Shown one piece after another: positions 9,289 through 17,512 of a stretch of DNA of 64,000 bases. Every line of letters begins with the position of its first letter. The first letter of the stretch is position 1. The notes under the pieces are model-generated. The model was not told the origin of the DNA. It saw only the letters and a program-made list of their open reading frames with translations, and made no database searches. The stretch is taken from contig NZ_JAFIDA010000001.1 of the NCBI RefSeq assembly GCF_017834145.1, positions 744,001-808,000 on the forward strand, in the 5' to 3' direction. The translations under genes were made by a program, and so were the position numbers. This DNA is from Leucobacter exalbidus (GTDB lineage Bacteria > Actinomycetota > Actinomycetes > Actinomycetales > Microbacteriaceae).

Positions 9289-10206
9289 TTACAGGGCTCC
9301 CAGCGCGAGGGCGATACCGAAGACGCCAACGGCCGACGGCAGCAGTGAGTCGAGGCGATCGAGGAAGCCACCGTGGCCTGGAATCCAGGTGCTCATATCT
9401 TTCACTCCCAGGTTGCGCTTAATGAGCGACTCAGTGAGGTCGCCGCCGGTGGCGGTGAACAGCACCACGATGCCGAGCAGCACACCGACCCACCACGGCT
9501 GGTTCAGCGCCGTGATCGACACGATCACGCCGGCGGTCATCGCCGCTACAGCCGCGCCGGCAAAACCCTCCCAGGTTTTGTTGGGGCTGATGCGGGGCGT
9601 CATCTTGTGCTTGCCGAGCGTCACACCCGCGACGTAGGCACCCACATCAACCGAGACCACGATCAGCACGAGGGCGAATACCCACCACTGACCGCCCTCT
9701 GGAGCCACCATCAGAATGGTGAATGACGCGAGAAAAGCCACGTATACGAGCGTGAACAGCCCTGAGAACACGTCGCGCACCAGCGTGCGCGGCGCAGTCT
9801 CGTAGCGCGGCATCAATCCTTCGATGAGCCGCCACACGGTGAGCAGCGCTGATCCGGCAAACAGCCCGAACAGCATGCCAGCCGAGCCCCAGAAATAGGC
9901 GCCCGCCACGATGGTCAGGCCACCGAGTACGACGCCCACGCGGGGCACGCGGCGGCCGGCCACCCGAAACGCGCTCGCAAGTTCTACGAGCGCCACCGAG
10001 ACGAGCGCGGCCACCAGCACCACAAACAGTTCCTTGATGAGCAGCAAGCACACCAAGAACACCGCACCAAACACGAGCCCCGATCCGATCGCAAAGAAGA
10101 GGTTGCGACCCGCGCGGGCCTCAATCTTTGCGGTCGTCGCTTCAAACTGCGCACGTCTCATCTCGAGATGCGTGCGCGTATCGTCGCGCTTATCGGGGTG
10201 TGCCAT
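9289..10206 (-). CDS. cdsA: Phosphatidate cytidylyltransferase
   Basis: 305 aa integral membrane enzyme that makes CDP-diacylglycerol from phosphatidate and CTP for phospholipid synthesis. About eight hydrophobic segments follow a charged N-terminus. The C-terminal signature SLIKRNLGVKD then STWIPGHGGFLDRLD fits the family pattern (S-x-x-K-R-x4-K-D ... H-G-G-x-x-D-R-x-D) exactly. It starts 5 bp after the frr stop in the order pyrH-frr-cdsA, the standard bacterial arrangement. Confidence 0.95.
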   Translation of the reverse strand: MAHPDKRDDTRTHLEMRRAQFEATTAKIEARAGRNLFFAIGSGLVFGAVFLVCLLLIKELFVVLVAALVSVALVELASAFRVAGRRVPRVGVVLGGLTIVAGAYFWGSAGMLFGLFAGSALLTVWRLIEGLMPRYETAPRTLVRDVFSGLFTLVYVAFLASFTILMVAPEGGQWWVFALVLIVVSVDVGAYVAGVTLGKHKMTPRISPNKTWEGFAGAAVAAMTAGVIVSITALNQPWWVGVLLGIVVLFTATGGDLTESLIKRNLGVKDMSTWIPGHGGFLDRLDSLLPSAVGVFGIALALGAL

Positions 10207-10211
10207 GTGGG

Positions 10212-10766
10212 TTAGACCTCCAGCAGCTCTGCTTCTTTGCGCTTGAACGCATCATCGATCTGCTCGATGAACTGCTTGGTGATTACTTCGAGCTCTTTTT
10301 CAGCGCGCGCGACATCGTCTTCGCCGATCTCGCTCTTCAGGCTGTCAAGATCATCCATGCCAGCGCGGCGCACGTTACGCACGACAACGCGAGCGTCTTC
10401 TGCGCGGCTCTTCACAATCTTGACGAACTCGCGGCGGCGCTCCTCGGTGAGGTCAGGCAGCGTCACGCGAATGACCGTGCCATCGTTCGAGGGGTTCGCG
10501 CCCAGGTTGGGCATGTCGCGAATGGCCGTCTCGATGTCCTTCATCGCACCCTTGTCGTAGGGGGTGATGAGCAGGCTGCGGGCATCCTGGTTCTGCACCG
10601 AGGCAAGCTGAGACAGCGGCGTGGGGGTGCCGTAGTAATCAACCTGAACGTTCTGCAGCAGTGACGGTGAGGCGCGGCCGGTGCGAACGGTCGCAAAGCT
10701 CTCCTTTGCTGCCTCAATCGCGCGGGTCATGCGCTCTTTAACATCGACGAAGACCTCTTCGATCAC
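10212..10766 (-). CDS. frr: Ribosome recycling factor
   Basis: 184 aa, the family length, starting at GTG 10766 with AAGGAG just upstream. It splits post-termination ribosomes together with EF-G. Recognised from VRTGRASPSLLQNVQVDYYG, the ATP-free two-domain length, and NDGTVIRVTLPDLTEERR with the following RNVRR segment. It lies between pyrH and cdsA on one strand. Confidence 0.97.
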   Translation of the reverse strand: MIEEVFVDVKERMTRAIEAAKESFATVRTGRASPSLLQNVQVDYYGTPTPLSQLASVQNQDARSLLITPYDKGAMKDIETAIRDMPNLGANPSNDGTVIRVTLPDLTEERRREFVKIVKSRAEDARVVVRNVRRAGMDDLDSLKSEIGEDDVARAEKELEVITKQFIEQIDDAFKRKEAELLEV

Positions 10767-10840
10767 GGTGTTCTCCTTCTGGCGGGTACGAATAGATCCA
10801 GCTTACCGGTGCCAAGCAGGCAGCACGGTGCACCGGGGGC

Positions 10841-11560
10841 TTAGCTGTGTACGAGGGTGCCGAGCTTCTCGCCACGAATGGCGGCGGTCACGTTGCCGCT
10901 GGGCGACATGCCAAACACGCGCATCGGCATGCCGTTGTCCATGCAGAGGCTAAATGAGGTCGAGTCAACAACCTTCAGGCCGCGCACGAGGGCGTCGTTG
11001 TAGCTGATTTCTTCGATCAGCGTCGCGGTGGAATCCTTATTCGGGTCAGCGGTGTACACACCATCAACGCCGTTCTTCGCAACGAGCACCTCTTCAGCGT
11101 GGATCTCGAGGGCACGCTGAGCGGCGACCGTGTCGGTTGAGAAGTAGGGCAGGCCAGCGCCTGCGCCAAAGATCACGACGCGGCCCTTTTCCATGTGCCG
11201 AATCGCGCGCAACGGAATGTAGGTCTCAGCGACCTGCGTCATCGTAATGGCTGACTGCACACGGCTGTCAACGCCGGCCTGCTCCAGGAAGTCCTGCAGC
11301 GCGAGCGCGTTCATCACGGTGCCCAGCATGCCCATGTAATCGGCGCGGGCGCGATCCATGCCACGCTGAGAGAGCTCAGCGCCGCGGAAGAAGTTACCGC
11401 CACCAACGACCACGGCGACCTCTGCGTGCTCCATTGCAGCAGCGATTTCGCGGGCGATTTGGCTAATCACATCGGGGTTCACGCCGAGGGTGCCTCCTCC
11501 GAAGGCCTCCCCCGAGAGCTTCAACAGTACGCGGCGTTTGCGGGTAGCGGTCTCGGTCAT
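10841..11560 (-). CDS. pyrH: Uridylate kinase
   Basis: 239 aa, amino-acid-kinase fold; phosphorylates UMP to UDP for pyrimidine nucleotide supply. Motifs are [13 protein letters not shown] at the N-terminus, [13 protein letters not shown], a GPI-like region replaced by the family's [12 protein letters not shown], and [14 protein letters not shown]. Start ATG 11560 is preceded by AAAGGGG. A strong hairpin separates it from tsf, so its expression may partly depend on read-through or its own promoter. Confidence 0.96.
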   Translation of the reverse strand: MTETATRKRRVLLKLSGEAFGGGTLGVNPDVISQIAREIAAAMEHAEVAVVVGGGNFFRGAELSQRGMDRARADYMGMLGTVMNALALQDFLEQAGVDSRVQSAITMTQVAETYIPLRAIRHMEKGRVVIFGAGAGLPYFSTDTVAAQRALEIHAEEVLVAKNGVDGVYTADPNKDSTATLIEEISYNDALVRGLKVVDSTSFSLCMDNGMPMRVFGMSPSGNVTAAIRGEKLGTLVHS

Positions 11561-11729
11561 ATGGATCCCCTTTGCGGTGGGTAAATTCTAAATATTCGAT
11601 TACACACCCCGGTTTGGGGTGTTGTGGTGGCATCACGTGCGGTGATGCCACGGGCCTCGAGGCCATGCTATCGGTGAGACGGGTAGTCTGCCGATATTGC
11701 GTCCCAATCATATGCGTCAGGACACAGCG

Positions 11730-11760
11730 AAGGACCCGGGCCGCTAGGGCCCGGGTCCTT
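11730..11760 (-). terminator. Strong hairpin between tsf and pyrH
   Basis: Perfect 13-bp arms AAGGACCCGGGCC (11730-11742) and GGCCCGGGTCCTT (11748-11760) with a 5-nt loop, starting 12 bp after the tsf stop. No T-run follows on the transcribed strand, so it may attenuate or process rather than fully terminate. Confidence 0.6.
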
Positions 11761-11772
11761 ATGTGGTCGTGC

Positions 11773-12603
11773 TTACGCGCCGACCTTGCTGCGGGCGAAG
11801 CCCGAAACGGTGATGCCAGCTGCTTCAGCAACCTTCTTCACGTCGCGCTTGTCAGCGTCAAGTGCGTGCACCTGATCGTTGAGCGAAACCTGCTTGAAGA
11901 ACGCGGTCAGACGACCCTCGACGATCTTGGGCAGAGCCGCTTCAGGCTTGCCTTCGTTCTTCGAGATCTCGGTGACAAGCTCGCGCTCCTTGTCAACCTC
12001 AGCTGCGGGGACATCCTCGCGGTTGAGGTAGAGCGGGTCAGCGAACGAGATGTGACGTGCGATCGACAGTGCTGCGTCTGCGTCGTCACCCTCGTAGCCA
12101 ACAACCACGCCGATCTGCGGGGGCAGATCCTTCGAGGTCTGGTGCAGGTACACCGAGGTTGCGGGGGCTTCGACACGCGAAACCTTACGCAGAACGATGC
12201 GCTCGCCGAGGATGGCCGACTCTTCGGTGATAACTTCACCGACGGTCTTGCCCTCTGCGGGAGCCGCAAGGGCTTCCTCAGGGGTGCTTGCCTTCGCGTC
12301 AGCGATTGCGCCCAGGATGCGATCAGACAGTGCGATGAACTTTTCGTTCTTTGCAACGAAGTCGGTCTCGCAAACGAGCTCGATCATCGTGGCAGCGCCT
12401 TCGGTCTGCTTGACGGCAACGAGGCCCTCGCTAGCTTCACGATCGCCGCGCTTTGCAACACCCTTCAGGCCCTTGAGACGCAAGATCTCAATCGCCTTCT
12501 CGATGTCGCCATCTGCCTCAACGAGAGCGTTCTTGCTGTCGAGCATGCCAGCGCCAAGACGCTCGCGCAGCTCCTTCACAGCGGCCATGCTTACTGCAGC
12601 CAT
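11773..12603 (-). CDS. tsf: Elongation factor Ts
   Basis: 276 aa; exchanges GDP for GTP on EF-Tu. The N-terminal UBA-like region reads AAVKELRERLGAGMLDSKNA, and the second family signature is ELVCETDFVAKN. ATG at 12603 has AGGAG 6 nt upstream. An internal Met at 12588 would give MAAVKELR, but the upstream one has the ribosome site. It is the second gene after rpsB, as usual. Confidence 0.97.
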   Translation of the reverse strand: MAAVSMAAVKELRERLGAGMLDSKNALVEADGDIEKAIEILRLKGLKGVAKRGDREASEGLVAVKQTEGAATMIELVCETDFVAKNEKFIALSDRILGAIADAKASTPEEALAAPAEGKTVGEVITEESAILGERIVLRKVSRVEAPATSVYLHQTSKDLPPQIGVVVGYEGDDADAALSIARHISFADPLYLNREDVPAAEVDKERELVTEISKNEGKPEAALPKIVEGRLTAFFKQVSLNDQVHALDADKRDVKKVAEAAGITVSGFARSKVGA

Positions 12604-12644
12604 ACGTGACTCCTAAGTCTTTTAGTCGTTGAAGGGAACCGAGA

Positions 12645-13478
12645 TTACTCGGCTGCCGGGGTCTCTGCAACGGGAGCCTCAACGGCCTCAGCTGCGGGTG
12701 CCTCTACGGCCTCGGTCTTGTCTGCGTTGAGCAGCTCAACCTCCCACTCGGGAAGGGGCTCAGCAGCAGCTTCGCCGGCCTCGGGCTTCTGGTGGCGCTC
12801 CATGAGGCCCTCAGCAACTGCGTCAGCAATTACGCGGGTCAGCAGTGCAACCGAGCGGATCGCGTCATCGTTACCGGGGATCGGGAACGTAACCTCGTCG
12901 GGATCGCAGTTCGTGTCGAGGATAGCGATCACGGGGATGCCAAGCTTTGCAGCCTCGTCAATTGCGAGGTGCTCCTTCTTGGTGTCAACGATCCAGATAG
13001 CCGAAGGCGTCTTGGTCATGTGACGGATGCCGCCAAGCGACTTCTGCAGCTTGTCGAGCTCGCGCTTCTTGAGCAGCAGTTCCTTCTTGGTGAAGCCACT
13101 GGTGGTGCCTTCGTAATCGAGCTGCTCGAGCTCCTTCATGCGCTCCAGGCGGCCGGTGACCGTCTGGAAGTTGGTGAGGAGGCCACCGAGCCAACGCTGG
13201 TTCACGAAGGGCTGGTTAACGCGAGTTGCCTGCTCAGCAATTGCTTCCTGAGCCTGCTTCTTCGTGCCAACGAAAAGAATGTTGCCGCCGCGTGCGACGG
13301 TGTTCTTCACGAACTCGTAAGCCGAGTCGATGTAGCCGAGCGACTGCTGCAGGTCAATGATGTAGATACCCGAGCGCTCGGTGAAGATGAAACGCTTCAT
13401 CTTCGGGTTCCAGCGACGCGTCTGGTGTCCGAAGTGAACGCCGCTGTCGAGCAGCTGGCGCATAGTTACAACGGCCAT
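12645..13478 (-). CDS. rpsB: 30S ribosomal protein S2
   Basis: 277 aa, recognised from [36 protein letters not shown] and the [13 protein letters not shown] block. It has an acidic Ala/Glu/Pro-rich C-terminal tail of about 40 residues beyond the conserved core. ATG 13478 follows GGAG. It heads the leftward rpsB-tsf-pyrH-frr-cdsA block. The 276 bp upstream, shared with the divergent M23 gene, should hold its promoter, though I cannot single out an unambiguous one. Confidence 0.97.
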   Translation of the reverse strand: MAVVTMRQLLDSGVHFGHQTRRWNPKMKRFIFTERSGIYIIDLQQSLGYIDSAYEFVKNTVARGGNILFVGTKKQAQEAIAEQATRVNQPFVNQRWLGGLLTNFQTVTGRLERMKELEQLDYEGTTSGFTKKELLLKKRELDKLQKSLGGIRHMTKTPSAIWIVDTKKEHLAIDEAAKLGIPVIAILDTNCDPDEVTFPIPGNDDAIRSVALLTRVIADAVAEGLMERHQKPEAGEAAAEPLPEWEVELLNADKTEAVEAPAAEAVEAPVAETPAAE

Positions 13479-13754
13479 GGCCGTCTCCTATTCTGCATGC
13501 GAAACGCATGCGTTGGTTACATCGGCCGCGGTTGCGACCAGATCCTGGTGCCCGCAATGATCGCCGCTTCGCAAAAGCAAAGACCGTGGCAATCATCGTT
13601 AGTTCGGGCACGCGTAGTCACCTTGTTAAAGGTGCAGCGAAAAGTCTACCATCTACGCCGTCCACATCGTGCACGCGGCGCGGCGCGAGATCAAGTTATC
13701 CACTGATCCAGATTTTAGATCCTCCAGCACCGCTATTCATGGGAGCCTCACATT

Positions 13755-14297
13755 ATGCGTTGGTTCCCGTCTTCTCCGCTGCTGTGCACGGCACTGCTGT
13801 GTGCCGGGCTGGTGTGGCCTGCGGCTGCAGCACCGGCCACTCGCGCTGCTCCGGCAGCTCCGACAGCTCCCCACGAACAAGCGGTGTCGGCTGCGGAATA
13901 TTGGCTACCGCCCCTCGGGTACACCCTCACGCTAGAACGACCATTTCAGGCGCCCGCGAATCGGTATTCGGCCGGGCACCGCGGCTTTGATCTCCCCGCG
14001 ACTTCAGGAGACTGGGTGAGCGCGCCCGTGTCGGGCACCGTGACCTTCTCGGGCCGGGTCGTGGACCGCGAGGTGGTGTCGGTGCGGGTAAACCCCCAAA
14101 CGGTGGTGTCGTTCGAACCGGTGTCGAGTGAACTTGCGGCCGGCGACACCGTTGACCGCGGTGCCCTCTTGGGCGTGGTCACCAGTGGCGGGCACTGCGC
14201 AACCGAGTGCCTGCACCTCGGGGTGCGGGTGGACGACTGGTACGTCAATCCCATGCGCTATTTTCGCGGCAAGCCCCGCTTGCTGCCCTGGGACTAG
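13755..14297 (+). CDS. Secreted M23 (LytM-like) peptidase-fold protein
   Basis: 180 aa. It has a signal sequence MRWFPSSPLLCTALLCAGLV with an Ala-rich cleavage region, then an M23 domain: AGHRGFDLPATSGDWVSAP gives the first HxxxD pair, and CATECLHLGVR the C-terminal His. The canonical second motif is HxH; here only LHLGV is present, with Leu at the first His position, so one zinc ligand may be missing and the protein may be a non-catalytic LytM factor that regulates cell-wall hydrolases. GGGAG lies 9 nt before ATG 13755. Divergent from rpsB and convergent with xerC. Confidence 0.85.
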   Translation: MRWFPSSPLLCTALLCAGLVWPAAAAPATRAAPAAPTAPHEQAVSAAEYWLPPLGYTLTLERPFQAPANRYSAGHRGFDLPATSGDWVSAPVSGTVTFSGRVVDREVVSVRVNPQTVVSFEPVSSELAAGDTVDRGALLGVVTSGGHCATECLHLGVRVDDWYVNPMRYFRGKPRLLPWD

Positions 14298-14303
14298 GGT
14301 CAT

Positions 14304-15251
14304 TCAGGCGCGGGGGTGCGCCCGGCGATAATTGGCGGCCAGCCGGTCGGTCGACACGTGCGTGTACACCTGTGTGCTGGCGAGGCTGGCGTGCCCGAGC
14401 ATCTCTTGCACCACTCTGAGGTCGGCGCCGCCATTCAACATGTGCGTCGCGGCGGTGTGACGAAACGTGTGTGGGCCGCTCGGGCCGCTTCCCGGCGCAG
14501 CTTCAAGTTCGTGGGAGACCAGTTTGTATACCGTGCTCGTGCCGAGGGGTCCCCCGCGTTCGCCAAGGAAGAGTTCTTGGCGGGGCGCCCCGGCGTAGGC
14601 GCGAGCGCCGCTGCCGCCCGCGTGCACCGCGGCGCTTTCGAGCAGCGGCCGCGCGTTGCTGAGGTAGCGTTCCAATGCACGGGTGGCAGGCACGCCCACC
14701 GGCACCACGCGCTCTTTGCCGCCCTTTCCCACCACGCGAATGGTGTGTTCGCGGCGGTCGAAGCCGTCAACGCTCAAGCTACATACCTCTGACACGCGCA
14801 GCGCCGAGGAGTACAGCAGCTCAAGGATCGCGTGATTGCGCAGGGGCACGGGCTCCCCCGCCGCCGCGCGCTGGGCGGCCCACTCTAACAGCCGCGTCAT
14901 GTGATCCTCTGACAATACGCGCGGTAACGACTGCGCCGGTTTGGGGGCACGCAAGCGCGCCGCCGGGTTTGCCGGCACAAATTCGCAGCGTTCCAGCCAG
15001 GTGCCAAACGATTTCAGCGTGGCCACGCCACGGGCGAGCGTGGCCTTCGCCATGCCCCGCTGCTGTCTCGCCCACATCCAGTCACGCATCAGCTCAACGT
15101 CGGTGCCCGCGAGGGTGGTGACGTCGCGTGTCTGGGCGAACTGGGCAAACTCCGCCAGGTCTGCGCGGTAGGCGGTGACGGTGTGCTCCGAGTAGCCGTA
15201 TTCCAGGCGCACCGCAGCGAGAAACTCGTCAATAGCGAAGCTGAGCAGCAT
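14304..15251 (-). CDS. xerC: Tyrosine recombinase XerC
   Basis: 315 aa. Start ATG 15251 lies 4 nt past the dprA stop and gives MLLSFAIDEFLAAV, the usual XerC opening; the frame remains open further upstream. Catalytic set: Arg in SSALRVSEVCSLS, Lys in GKGGKERVVPV, HTFRHTAATHML (HxxR), LGHASLAS and Tyr in TQVYTHVS. It resolves chromosome dimers at dif with XerD and is the host gene, not part of the element. Normally it is the last gene of comM-dprA-xerC. The mobile element now separates it from the upstream promoter, so its expression must come from elsewhere. Confidence 0.92.
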   Translation of the reverse strand: MLLSFAIDEFLAAVRLEYGYSEHTVTAYRADLAEFAQFAQTRDVTTLAGTDVELMRDWMWARQQRGMAKATLARGVATLKSFGTWLERCEFVPANPAARLRAPKPAQSLPRVLSEDHMTRLLEWAAQRAAAGEPVPLRNHAILELLYSSALRVSEVCSLSVDGFDRREHTIRVVGKGGKERVVPVGVPATRALERYLSNARPLLESAAVHAGGSGARAYAGAPRQELFLGERGGPLGTSTVYKLVSHELEAAPGSGPSGPHTFRHTAATHMLNGGADLRVVQEMLGHASLASTQVYTHVSTDRLAANYRRAHPRA

Positions 15252-15255
15252 GCCT

Positions 15256-15924
15256 CTATTGTCGCGCAGTGAGCCGCCACATCGGTTGCGCCTCGCCAGC
15301 GCTCTCCTGCTGTGAGACATGCCCCAGCAGTTCCAGCTCGGCGAGCGCTCCCCGGGCCTCCTGCCGTTCGACCCCGGCGCCCCGACTCACCTCGTCGAGG
15401 CTGCGTGCGCCCCGCAGCGGCAATGCGTCAAGGATGCGGCGGTGCAGGGGCGGTGGCCGGTCTCCCCCTGGTGCGAGATCGAACAAAGCGACGTCAACGC
15501 CGATGCCCATCAGCTCTTGTGCTTCGGTGGCGTTGGTGACCAGCGTCGCGCCGTAATCCCGAATCAACCGGTGGCACCCGGCAGATGCCGGGCTCGTCAC
15601 CGGCCCGGGCACCGCGCCGAGCGCCCGCGACAGCTCAGCCGCGTGCCCCGCGGTGTTCAACGACCCCGAGCGCACCCCGGCCTCGGTGATGAGCGTGGCC
15701 CTGGCCAACGCTGAAATGCTTCTGTTGCGTTGCAAAAACCGCCAGCGAGTTGGCGCAGACCCCGGCACCATCTCCGAGCACACCAGCCCCCGTCTGGCAA
15801 TACTCTGCAGCAATTCGACGTGCCCGCTGGGATAGGGCCGGTCCACCCCGCCCGCGACCACCGCGATCGTGCCCCCGCCTGCGGCGAGCGCGGTGCGGTG
15901 AGCGACGGCGTCGATGCCGTAGGT
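15256..15924 (-). pseudogene. dprA: dprA 3' fragment (split by the mobile element)
   Basis: Encodes the C-terminal half of DprA, the RecA loader of natural transformation. It begins at TYGIDAVAHRTALAAGGGTI, continues with VDRPYPSGHVELLQ, SGSLNTAGHAAELSRALGAV and PGPVTSPASAGCHRLI, and ends with the winged-helix domain (LLGHVSQQE). The missing N-terminal half is at 40372-41007. The frame stays open into the element up to 16230 with unrelated residues, so a chimeric product could be translated (for instance from ATG near 15987), but it would lack the first half of the Rossmann fold. Confidence 0.92.
15919..15924. other. Left dprA/element junction
   Basis: Read on the minus strand this hexamer is ACCTAC followed by GGCATCGAC (GID of DprA). 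At the right junction the corresponding hexamer is GTCTAT. The exact crossover lies within or beside these six bases. The unoccupied site probably encoded SGA-x-YGID. Confidence 0.6.
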
Positions 15925-16045
15925 TCTCTCCCCCTTTCTGGCGTGTTGCGTGCGGGTGTCTGCTCCGGCGCTGAAAGATGGGCCCATGGGGATCAAACAG
16001 CATGTGTCTTGGAAGCTCTTTTTCTTCCCGAGGAGAGTCTCGGTC

Positions 16046-17512
16046 ATGGGTGACGAACTGCTCTTACGAAGTTTCGAGCAACAGCAGATCGCCGTTGAGC
16101 AGGCAGCGATCCCGTCACCTCTTGTTGGAAGACCATTCTTTCTAGACAATGACGGCAACCCACACATTGCCCTGAACCAGTTCTTTGGCAGCGGACGAAT
16201 GCGTAATCGTTCCGAAGGCACCAATCGCAAGTACGCGCATGCTCTAAGTGTGTGGGTGAATTTCTTGGTCAGACAAGGTACTAATTGGGATTCAGCGACC
16301 GAAGAAGATCTGCTCGATTACAAGTTTTGGCGCAGAACAGATGAGCGCAACCCGCGACCTGTGTCTGGCTCAACGTGGACTGGGGATGTGGCCGCGCTGA
16401 GCCTGTTCTACGACTGGGCTAAGAAGGCCCTCAATGGGCCAGATCTACTTGGAGGGGCCGACATTAGGGGAACTCGTCGGTACGCCGGTCGGGCGACTGA
16501 CGGGATCATGGTGAAGGCTTCGACGGTGCGCGGCGCTGACGTGAAGTGGCTGTCACCAGGGGCCTACCGAAAATGGCGCGACATTGGCATCCATGGGATC
16601 GCAGCGAACGGGGCTGAGCGGACTCGGTGGCGACCGCGGTCGCAATCTCGGGATGCAGCCTTCGTCGATGGAATCTATGGCAGTGGCTTGCGGCTTCAGG
16701 AATGGGCAAGTGTGCTCACGACTGAGCTACGTGAACCAGCACCTAGTCGCGACTATGTGACCCTCCAGCTGGCTGACGCCTGCGCTAAAGGCAGTCGCGG
16801 TCACCCCTACTGGCTGAGGCGTCAGACTCTCAATTCCGTCGCGGTGTACATCGAAACAGAACGAGCTACGGCTGTTCGTAAAGCTCAAGCCTTCGGCCTA
16901 TACGAACGGCTACCCGACGTTCAAATTGTTGAGTCGGTAAACGAAAAGGGTCGGGCAAGGATTACCGATGCCGCCACCTCATTTTCTAGAACAGTCAATC
17001 TCAATGATTTGAATCCGGATCAACGACGTGTGCTCTTCACACGAGATGACGGCGGTTTAGCCCCACTCATGCTTTGGTTAAACGAGGACGGTTCGCCCCG
17101 CCCCAAACGGGCCTGGTATAAATCCTTCTCCCGAGCGAATGAACGGGTACGGCGTTCCGGAATCGATCGGATGGTATGCCATCCACACATGCTTCGCCAC
17201 AGCTTTGCGCTGCGCTGGTATGCCGTAGGTCGCCTCATATGGGAACGACGGGATGTCGGCCTGAATAATAACCACGTCTTGGATTTTCGCCAGCAGTTTG
17301 GGGACACCTGGTCATTGGTTCAGACAATGCTGGGGCATTCAACTGTCGAGACAACTAGGAGCATTTATCTCGAGCCTTTCTTGACTCTCGATGTCCAGCT
17401 CATACTGCAGTACGGCTTGAGCGAGGTCGATGCCGAGTTACTCCTTCAAGTCCTTCAGACGAACCCTCGGGTTCGTCTTGATGAACCCTCCGAGATAGGG
17501 GCAAGTGCATGA
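16046..17512 (+). CDS. Tyrosine recombinase 1 of element (TnpA-like)
   Basis: 488 aa from ATG 16046, chosen because GAGGAG lies about 10 nt upstream. In-frame ATG 15986 or 15950 would extend it by 20 or 32 residues. It has an N-terminal SAM-like DNA-binding region (GTNRKYAHALSVWVNFLVRQ) and a catalytic domain with Arg in YGSGLRLQEW, HMLRHSFALRW (HxxR), LGHSTVETTRSIYLEPF (His and nucleophile Tyr). All key catalytic positions are present, so it is probably an active DNA strand-exchange enzyme. It reads inward from the left end with about 120 bp of terminal DNA before it. The stop overlaps the next gene's ATG. Confidence 0.88.
   Translation: MGDELLLRSFEQQQIAVEQAAIPSPLVGRPFFLDNDGNPHIALNQFFGSGRMRNRSEGTNRKYAHALSVWVNFLVRQGTNWDSATEEDLLDYKFWRRTDERNPRPVSGSTWTGDVAALSLFYDWAKKALNGPDLLGGADIRGTRRYAGRATDGIMVKASTVRGADVKWLSPGAYRKWRDIGIHGIAANGAERTRWRPRSQSRDAAFVDGIYGSGLRLQEWASVLTTELREPAPSRDYVTLQLADACAKGSRGHPYWLRRQTLNSVAVYIETERATAVRKAQAFGLYERLPDVQIVESVNEKGRARITDAATSFSRTVNLNDLNPDQRRVLFTRDDGGLAPLMLWLNEDGSPRPKRAWYKSFSRANERVRRSGIDRMVCHPHMLRHSFALRWYAVGRLIWERRDVGLNNNHVLDFRQQFGDTWSLVQTMLGHSTVETTRSIYLEPFLTLDVQLILQYGLSEVDAELLLQVLQTNPRVRLDEPSEIGASA

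Noticed and set aside
15987-16230. N-terminal extension of the dprA 3' frame inside the element
   Set aside because: Its residues do not resemble DprA and arise from reading the recombinase gene in reverse.
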